A DNA stretch of 64,000 nucleotides from Rosa chinensis (taxonomy: Eukaryota; Streptophyta; Magnoliopsida; Rosales; Rosaceae). Every line of letters begins with the position of its first letter. Position 1 is the stretch's first letter. This document shows positions 56,101 through 64,000 of this stretch, piece by piece. Location of the stretch: contig NC_037089.1 of assembly GCF_002994745.2 (NCBI RefSeq), positions 83,848,347 through 83,912,346 on the forward strand. Direction: 5' to 3'. The notes beneath the pieces are model-generated. The model was not told where the DNA came from. It searched no databases and saw nothing but the letters and a program-made list of their open reading frames with translations. The position numbers and the translations under genes were made by a program.

Positions 56101-56538
56101 CAAAAAAAACTTTCCAGTGAGATTTTCAATAAATTCAGGTGGGAGGCAGCTGGTGACCGGTGACCGGAATCAGGCGATCGATGACTGGAATCTGGCGAAA
56201 GTTGGCCTGATTCCGGAGGCTAGTGACCGGGCTCCGGTGAAGTTTCCTATGGTTTCTCACTCTTCCATTTTTTTATCTCTCTCTCTCTCTCTCCCTAAGT
56301 AACAAAAGGGTGAGGGTAAAATGGTATTAAAAAAAATTTAAAAAAAAAAATCTTAATGGGGTATTAAGGAATACCTCCTTAGAGTGTTTTGGGTAAGAGG
56401 GAATTAAAAAAACTTAATGGGGTAAGTGAGAAAAAAATCTCTAAAAATGGGGTAAATATTGGACAAAACCCCTAATTTTTTTTTCAAAAAAAGTGAGAGG
56501 TCCAAATAACGAATTTGAAGGTCTGAATAGAACCACCC

Positions 56539-58373
56539 ATAGGGGACAGTAAAAAAATAAAAAAAAATAAATATTAACATTGTAGACCATTAGATTCATT
56601 ATAGCCACATGTCGAAATCTAGTTAAAAACTCAGGTAGGTTAAGAGGGAAAGAAGCTTAGGAGAGAATCCACTCCCAAATTTTTTGTTGTGGAGTTAAAC
56701 AACAACCAGTCCTCGGAACACATACCTCATAGGCAGTGGCGGAACCAGGATCTAAAAATGGGTTAGGCTAATTTTTAGTACATAAAAATTTTGCGAACTT
56801 CTATTTTTTTGAGGTTTGGAACCCAGTGGGAGGCTCATCCTCACGCCTTTGTTTTTATCATTCAAAACATAGCTATATAATTTGTAACATGACACAGCAG
56901 CAGAGGAAGCATAATGATGGCCATATAATAATTGTAATATTAGACATGCAATCACAGAAAACATGCAATTTTGGCCAAATTCTACTAGCAAACTTTGAAC
57001 TCATGCCAACACTTACGAAGGAATCTCATAAGCTTTTCATATGCCAAAAAAACTAAAAACAAGTGTTGTTTGAAGTTTCACATCAATTAACCTACAAAGT
57101 TTTTGTTGTGGAGTTAAACAACAACCAGTCCTCGGAACACATACCTCATAGAGTCATAGGGAATGGTTTTTGTTTAACTCGGCAACAAAAAATTTCGACT
57201 TGTGGGCACTTGGAGAGAGCTTATGGACCCCTATAACCAAGTCTCATGGTCTCTTACTAATTGATCCTTAGAATCTTGTTGTTTCTCAACAAGACACATG
57301 AATTATCACTTGTTAAGAATCCAGATTGAAATTGCGAAATCCGAAAAGCAACCAAGAGAATGAACATGATTCACTGCTGCCCCTGGTGGGTGATGTCTGC
57401 TGGTAATGTAGGGTCATTTTCTGATGATGGTTCATGAATGGGGAGGGTATATATCAAACACAATGCACCAACAGATCCAACAGCAACAGCACAAGGCGTG
57501 CTTTTCGACCTACACGTCTGATTTCATTGCTCTCTTTTTATGAGGCACGTCTGCCAAATCCTCCTCCTTTCCAACCGTTCTGTTTCATCCTTTCTGTTTG
57601 AGAAAGGAAGCAATAATAATTCGGTACAACATTCCTACTTTCAAGATTGGAAGTTTTTTTATTGGTGAGCAAGAAAATTTAAATTTTTTTATTATTTATG
57701 AACTACTTTAATTTACGATTTATAAGAAATCATAATTTAAACAATAATGTGTCATGATTTAAATTTTTTTATTTTATTTTTTTAAGTATTATTTTTCTTA
57801 CATGTATATCATACAGTAGGAATATGTAAATTTTCTCCAAATGGTATCTTTACTTTCCTAGAGAGATTGAGAGCTTGGATTGCAAGAAACCTTTGTAATT
57901 CACTCAAGAAAGAGAAAAGGAGAAAAAAAACATCAGCTCATCTGGTAATAGAATGATATGATATGTTATCATATACATATGGGATTTTAATCTGCACCCC
58001 TAAATCCCTAATTAATGACTTTTGTTTGGGCACCCCAAGTGTTCAAGCCACCCCCAAATGCCTAAAACATGAGCAAACTTCCATGGCTAAATCCAAGGTT
58101 GGAGAAATGATATGGTTGCCGGGTGATGTAGTGATGCAGAGCTTGCAGGCTTTCAGGATTTATGTCTGCTTGTCTCCCCAAGCAGCTTCAACGCTACCCG
58201 TCACGTCTCTCTGCTCAGCACAGCTGGCTCCTCAAAAGTGGAGCGCACTAAAAAAATCCACTCGAAACCCTACACTTTTAGCAAACCAAAACCAAGTATG
58301 CACAGGATAAGAGCTCCTTCCTTTTAATATAAAAAACCAGTACATCACCATCTCAATTCTCAAGCACACAACA
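56539..58373. other. Intergenic DNA right of MULE B
   Basis: Holds the 52-bp direct repeat pair described separately. The rest is AT-rich with no convincing gene; the 115-codon frame at 57963-58310 has no motif. A TATA-like TTAATATAAAA near 58324 precedes the next gene. Confidence 0.45.
56681..57151 (+). repeat. Exact 52-bp direct repeat flanking a 367-bp insert
   Basis: Copies at 56681-56732 and 57100-57151, both from TTTTTGTTGTGGAGTTAAAC to GGAACACATACCTCATAG. The insert starts GCAGTGGCGGAACCAGGAT, a sequence seen at ends of plant transposons. Confidence 0.85.
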
Positions 58374-58862
58374 ATGGAAAAGAGAAGAGAGTTGAGTGGG
58401 AGATCAGTAACGAAGCAAAGAGAGCTTCTTCAAGCTCAAGACTATGTCATGCACATGGTTTTGCTCACCGCGGGAGCATCTGTGTCGGTTTTGATGGTGT
58501 TTCTCATGGAGCAGTGGCGGGCGTGGGTGTTCATCGTTCTCAACCTCGTCCTCTTAGCCATTCTTTTCACTTCAGTCTCGTCCACCTCAGATGAAAATCA
58601 AGAACGCAAAAACAGCAACGACGAGGCAGATCGAGTTCCGGTCAAAGTTGAAATGACGAAGGAGATGAGGCAATGTAGTTGGCCACCGGCGCAAGTTGAT
58701 CAAGAAGTGGTTAAAGAATGTGATGAGGAAGAGTGGTTCGAAGTTGAAGACAAGCCGGAGGAGGAGGAGGTTCCGAAGCTGTCAAAGGAGGCTCTGAATG
58801 AGAGAGTGGAAGCTTTCATTGTTATGTTCCGGCAGCATTTGGTTTCAGATGCAAGAAATTGA
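58374..58862 (+). CDS. Small two-membrane-segment protein with DUF761-like tail
   Basis: Single exon, 162 residues. Two hydrophobic helices (about 25-45 and 50-70) are separated by EQWRA. A polar acidic stretch follows, then SKEALNERVEAFIVMFRQHL at the C-terminus, resembling the DUF761 motif (E-A-F-I-x-x-F-R-x-Q/H-L) of plant proteins often called cotton-fibre expressed. Several of these also carry an N-terminal DUF4408 membrane region, which fits here. Function is unknown. A TATA-like box about 45 bases upstream and the ATG context ACAACAATGG support the start. Confidence 0.8.
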   Translation: MEKRRELSGRSVTKQRELLQAQDYVMHMVLLTAGASVSVLMVFLMEQWRAWVFIVLNLVLLAILFTSVSSTSDENQERKNSNDEADRVPVKVEMTKEMRQCSWPPAQVDQEVVKECDEEEWFEVEDKPEEEEVPKLSKEALNERVEAFIVMFRQHLVSDARN

Positions 58863-60992
58863 GTGTAGAATTAGGGGTCAATTGTTTGATCTATGTGTTC
58901 AAAATCGGCGTTAAAGTGCATTTTGATGCCCAAATATTCATAATTTTTTTTTAATGTCTCTGGACAAACACTACATACTTAGCGATTTCTATGGTCTCTT
59001 GGTTTCATTGATTACTACATTCTAAAATTTAACATGCTTGATTTGGATAATATAAACAAATAAGAGAGGGTACCATCTGATACGAGTTGCAGAATCTTAG
59101 CTTTTCGTTTCCGGTCGAAGTTTTTCAATTTGGTAGCTCTACGGTTCCACAATATAACAAAGTACTCAATTATATCAAAAATGGAATTAAAGAGAACTTC
59201 TATTATGTTTATTTTTTTTTTCTCTTTCGATTAAGAAAGAAAAAGTTACAAACAAAATTCTCTGACACAACCAAAACTTATATTAAATAAAAGGCATTAC
59301 AAGCAAACAAGGGTAGAAAATTAGTTCACTTTGAGCATTTGAGTCATGTCCATTATACGCAATTGTAACAGCAAGGAAGTTGGTCTCTCTTTTGATATGC
59401 TTGGAGGAACCCGGTTGAGCTTGAAACAGTCCTGAGAACTTCTATTATATTTGGGAACATCACCTCCAAATTTTTTTGACTGAATTTATAAGTTTGAAAA
59501 ACTGAAAGACCATGGTAAAAATTTTAAAGATAAATAACTAAAAAAGAAAGTCTTTCTACTGTCTACACGGCTACACCTACACTAATGTTATTAGAGATTA
59601 TAAAAATGATCCTCCTAAAAAGACAAATACGGAAGCCAGCTCATTATTATTGAAATGGAAAGGTGTCTACAAAAGATCAAATCACATCTAATTCTCTGGT
59701 TAGAATGTCTCTTCCCATGAAAGCAACCAAATTTAATCATGTATATGTCACTAAAACTATTCACATCGTTACCCTTTTTTATTTTTTGGGCATGGGTGGG
59801 GGTCACGATAGATATTGTCCATCTACAACTGGCTGGTGCCATTATTGCTAGTTTGCTACGATGATTCACATTATCCATGGTCACACTTGGGACTGATAGT
59901 GAGATGATCTTATTAGAAATTTAGTACTCTGCTTAAGACGGCAGCTCATCACATACCAGAGGTGAAGCTGATCAAGTTCGTAAATTCCAACATACTATGA
60001 ATTAGTTGCTCGAGGAGTTGAGGTTACCCTATAATTTTTGGTACGTGATTATAGCTTCATTTTATGGAGAATGAAATTTACACTTCAATTTATAATCTAT
60101 GATTATTTTTTAATTAAAATTGTTATAAAATGACAAAATTGAAGTTATTAAAGATAAAATTTAAATTACGAAAAAAAAATATAGATTATAAATTTCACTC
60201 TCCTAATTAATTTAATCAATGCCAACTAACATCAATCATATATAGCAAATATTTTAGATGCTGGCCAAGTATGGGAATTTTAATATTCTTGAACTCGTTT
60301 TGCAGATCCTTTGTTGCAGCACATTTCTGTATCAATATCGAAATTTTTAATCGGCATATAACTCTATTTTTGGATCTTTCTTAATTTTCGAAGCGCATAT
60401 GCTAAAATGAAGGTGTGTGTTGGACTCCATTCCTAGGTGTACCCAATGCTAATCTAGATTTAAATTGTTGACTTGGGCGGTAATGAAAATGTCAAGTAAT
60501 TATCAACAAGACGAACGTGACGAGCACCAACCTAACGACCTCAATAATTAAGCAAATGATAGAGCCTTGTGACATGTGAGGCTAATATCCTTCTTTTGAT
60601 TTCCACTTAAACCTGCACACATTTATACCACACTCCCCCGTGAAATATGAACGAGAAGCTTCTTCCCCAACCATTTTTGACATGTAAATAAGGTATGTAA
60701 AAGGTATATGTTTTTCCTCTCTTGGGTTTGTCGCCAAGAGCTATGTTGTTTGTGAGCTTCATGTGTTTGTCTCCTTCTGGGTTTCAATTTCTTTGGTATA
60801 AGGCGGTTTCTACTATGATATTACAGCTAAATCTACACTTACTTTGTCTACAGAAAATAGACGCTATGAAAGGAGGTAGCAGCTCTCATCTAAGCAATGC
60901 AAAGGCAGTTGCACAAAGCTTTTCCATTAGCAAGACCCTATTAATATTGTAATTGTGTCATCGACGACATAGGAGACACCGGCTTGTTAGTC
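58863..60992. other. Intergenic DNA upstream of the 5-phosphatase gene
   Basis: No gene recognised in 2.1 kb. The last 300 bases probably form the promoter and 5' UTR; the frame at 60722-60952 has no motif and is treated as leader. Confidence 0.5.
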
Positions 60993-63429
60993 ATGGACAC
61001 TCAGAATCATAAATCCAGAAAAAGGTTTAGAAAGTGGTTCAAAAGAAAGCACAAGAAATATGACCCATATCAACTGAGCCAAGTTTCAGGTTCTTCCATC
61101 CACTGTTCTCATAGTTTTCCCAACTTTGGAATTATTCTGTCTTCATAACTTTCAACCGGACTGAGTTACGACTACTGAAATTTTTCTACAGATGGGGGTG
61201 AAGATCAAAGTGATGATTACTTAGATGAGATTGTCACGCAGTCCATGGAGATGGGTTCGCACACTTCTACTAATGAGTTGAGGTAAGTTGCTAATTTTGT
61301 GCAAGGAAATAGATGAACCAATAAGAAATAAATATCGATTTCATTTTCACCTGATAAACATATTCCTGTACTTAGAATCTTTGTGGGAACTTGGAATGTG
61401 GCTGGAAGGTCTCCCATAGGGAGCTTAGCAGTAGATTTGGAGGAGTGGCTGAATCTTAAGGATGCAGCAGACTTGTATGTTCTTGGGTATGTCATAAATC
61501 AGAAATAGCACTACAATGTTCATAACTTCGAGCTTTTCTATCTAATCAATATAAGCAAGAATTATGCACACAATGCTTACAATTTTGTTTGCAGGTTTCA
61601 AGAGATTGTACCTTTGAAGACACGAACTGTGATAGGAACAGAAGACCCAACTGAAGCAAGAAATTGGAACCTGTTGATAGAGAAAACTCTCAACAACAAA
61701 CATGGCAGCCCTTGGTTCACATCCATATCGAACCCTATTTCAAGTGAAAACTACCAGTATGTGGATATGCCTGACCCTGAAAGCACAAAAAGCGTTAGCA
61801 ACCATACTGGGAGCCCCATTGTAGAGCAATATGAAATGCCAAAGGGTGTCAGTAAGTACAACCTAATGGCAAGCAAGAAGATGGTTGGAGTATTCATTAG
61901 TGTATGGATAAAAAGTGAATTGCTTAGAAAGTTTTGCATTTCAGATGTTAAAGTTTGTTCAGTGGCCTGCGGTATCATGGGTTATTTGGGAAATAAAGGT
62001 TCAGTTTCAGTCAGCATGACAATCGAAGGAACTAGTTTTTGCTTTGTTGTTGCCCATTTGGCTTCTGGCGAGAAGAAAGGAGATGAAGGCAGAAGGAATC
62101 ACCAAGTCTCAGAGATTTTTAGGCGAACCACTTTCCCTCGATCTCCCAGCATCCCTACAGACAATCATATTTCCCACCCCCTCACCATCTTAGGACACGA
62201 GTATGTGTTCCTCCTGCTAGAATGTAGAATTAAAAGTTTTCTCATATTTAGCTGTAGTTTTCAGCATTCATTTTACCGTTATCAAGAAAAGGGTTTAAAT
62301 TTTATCATGCATAGACATACATCTACATATTTTTTCTAATTTTATCATGAAGGTAATTTATCAAGTGTCAAGTATATTTTAGGACCTAAAAGTTATCAAA
62401 CAAACCCAAGTGACCGGGAGAAGTAAACTATCAACGATTGGAAATAAACACTTTTTCACAGAGCTAACTTTATTATGTTGTTTTGTGGTACAGTCGGATA
62501 TTCTGGTTTGGCGATCTCAACTATAGGTTATACTTGGAGGACAATTTAGCCAGGCAGCTGATAAACAAACTAGACTGGCGAGCATTACAAGAGTTCGATC
62601 AGCTTCGTAGGGAACGTGAATATGGTGGGGTATTTCAGGGATGGGAAGAGGGAGCAATAGAATTTGCACCTACATACAAGTATTCTTCATCAAATTGCAA
62701 TAGATACTCAGGTGGGCTTCCAAGCAAATCAGGAGAGAAGCAAAGAACTCCAGCATGGTAAGGTCTTTCCCTATTGTAGTAGGGTTTTATTTCTAACATA
62801 GAGCCACCATGTGACATTAAAATCAAGTATTTTTTTCGCCTCTGTATCAACAGATTCATAGAGTTCTGCCGAGTTCTAAGTGATGGGCACACACACAGCT
62901 ATCTAACCCACTACCGCAGTAGAATTGTGTCCTATTCTACAAATTTCTTAGAAAGAAAAAGAAATGGATGAAAAGATAACTTTCTTTCTGTCTGTACATA
63001 AACAAGGTATTTTGATTGGTTGCAGGTGCGACAGAATTCTATGGTATGGAAAAGGGGTGACACAGCTCTCCTATTTCCGTAGCGAGAGTAAGTTCTCTGA
63101 CCACAGGCCAGTCTCTGCCCTATTCTCAACACAGGTAGAAGTAGAGAAGTCTACTAATCCTAGAATGGTTTCACTGCAAACGATTCTTCCCACCATAACA
63201 CTTCCTAAAGCAACTGTAAGTTGTGTCTAACAGTTCAAGAATATCAGTACACTGCATATCTACATTAAGTTTGAGACAATTAAAAAGATGCAGTTCTGGT
63301 CTGGATACTGAGAAAAAACACTTATTAATGCAGGAGCAGAGCAACCATGCTGATAGGACCCAATCTACATTGCTATCATTCCTGGTGGAGGATATAGAAG
63401 CATCACCAACACATAAAGCAAAAGGGTAA
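60993..63429 (+). CDS. Type I inositol polyphosphate 5-phosphatase
   Basis: Seven exons: 60993-61089, 61192-61282, 61376-61486, 61595-62200, 62494-62757, 63026-63215, 63334-63429, encoding 484 residues. A basic N-terminus ([20 protein letters not shown]) is followed by an acidic linker. The catalytic domain starts FVGTWNVAG, continues through GFQEIVPL, a [16 protein letters not shown] block and [10 protein letters not shown], and has the two 5PTase signatures: [12 protein letters not shown] (near 305) and [11 protein letters not shown] with SDHRPVSA (near 390-412). It lacks WD40 repeats, so it belongs with the short At5PTases, which remove the 5-phosphate from IP3 and related inositol phosphates or phosphoinositides. 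Which member (for example CVP2-like) I cannot tell. Exon 1 is the least certain, as its start was chosen only from the open frame. Confidence 0.9.
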
Positions 63430-64000
63430 ACAAACCAATTACAGTAATTCAGCTATCCTTTGGCATGCTGGGTTGTTTCAGGCAGGCTTCTTTAGGGTCC
63501 AGAATTTTTTCATTCTTCTAGTTCTAACACTTTCACAGTACCCTTTTTCTCCTTCTTCATTTCTTTTTTCTTTTTTTCTTTAATTTATTCTTTCTGTTCT
63601 ATGATTGGGCAACGTGAGTTAGATCTACAACTGCAAGAAGGTAATAGCTTCTAAATGTAATTACATGCATAAAATTACCTTCAATTTAGTGCAGAAAGTG
63701 AATATCTAAAATATTAAGCATGTAACTTATTTTGAAATGTTTATGAAAGTAAGCTGAAATACTCTGTAAAAAGCTTTAAAAAATACACAGAATTATCATA
63801 TTCATTCTCACAGGGTCCAACATACTCCTATATATGTTCTTTTACTTCCAAAGGCCAGCTGAAGTCATTGATATTGAACAAAATTGCTTTGCATACATGA
63901 TACACAAAATGAACACATAAAATGAAGTGATATCAGGTACAATACCTACCAAAAGTTTAATATGCTTCATTTGATTGAGTAAGTCCCCCCAGGGCCTCCA
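63430..64000. other. 3' region of the 5-phosphatase gene
   Basis: AT-rich, T-rich at 63540-63600; no gene recognised up to the end of the window. Confidence 0.5.

Larger units (their letters stand above)
54210..56538. mobile_element. Mutator-like element B, 2.3 kb, non-autonomous
   Basis: Left end GGGTGGCTCTATTCATGCC and right end (reverse complement) GGGTGGTTCTATTCAGACC are inverted repeats continuing through TTATTTGGACCTC. Flanks ATAGGGGGC (54201-54209) and ATAGGGGAC (56539-56547) form a 9-bp target duplication with one mismatch. Inside lie a CT repeat and a captured-looking coding stretch (55016-55560), then the palindrome array (55870-56100), then a segment shared in inverted orientation with element C (56150-56480). 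No transposase seen. The ends match MULE A, so A and B are one family. Confidence 0.82.

Noticed and set aside
57963..58310. 115-codon frame upstream of the DUF761-like gene
   Set aside because: No motif and poor coding character; treated as intergenic.
1..64000. CRISPR arrays, operons, ribosome binding sites, rRNA and tRNA genes
   Set aside because: The window is plant nuclear DNA; tandem repeats seen are microsatellites, intronic or transposon repeats, and no tRNA or rRNA gene was recognised.

Overview
The window is a stretch of plant nuclear genome. It has intron-rich genes with GT-AG junctions, AT-rich intergenic DNA, CT/GA microsatellites in leaders, and several transposons. The gene content fits a rosid eudicot. 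Rosaceae is a guess from general character and is not shown by any single feature. The first gene looks like the mycorrhiza-associated acyltransferase RAM2, which would imply a host of arbuscular mycorrhizal fungi.

Layout from left to right: a RAM2/GPAT-type gene (852-2411); a dead intronless copy of ribosomal protein L9 split by a small hAT-like element; a Pack-MULE-like element carrying the start of an alpha-COP gene (about 4037-5626); a prolyl 4-hydroxylase with ShKT tail (7475-10016); the tapetal R2R3-MYB gene MYB35/TDF1 (10957-12746); 3.5 kb of diverged duplications and a foldback element; a 4.1 kb MULE with a transposase remnant and a captured RRM gene fragment (16329-20413); a small MASS-like gene (20716-20997); a DUF1336/EDR2-like gene on the minus strand (21629-24349); a plastid RsmD-type rRNA methyltransferase (25637-27822); a CLE25 peptide precursor (31507-32698); a BIR2-type pseudokinase receptor on the minus strand (36310-38100); a coiled-coil nuclear-type protein (41004-43925); an endogenous pararetrovirus (about 45480-53100, minus strand); a third MULE (54210-56538); a two-membrane-segment protein with a DUF761-like tail (58374-58862); and a type I inositol polyphosphate 5-phosphatase (60993-63429).

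The block P4H, MYB35, methyltransferase, CLE25, BIR2 corresponds to Arabidopsis At3g28490/28480, At3g28470, At3g28460, At3g28455 and At3g28450, as I recall those loci. This conserved microsynteny supports orthology for the short CLE25 gene.

The most striking item is the endogenous caulimovirid. One uninterrupted reading frame of 2,266 codons carries movement-protein, capsid/zinc-knuckle, protease, reverse transcriptase and RNase H regions. It also has a second PHD-like Cys/His cluster and a roughly 430-residue C-terminal region I cannot assign. A tRNA-Met primer site lies just upstream of the frame, and a TATA box and polyadenylation signal lie just downstream. The second theme is a family of MULEs that carry arrays of a palindromic GACGTC-centred repeat and have picked up pieces of host genes.

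Exon boundaries were placed by eye from splice sites and reading phase; all listed models keep an open frame end to end.
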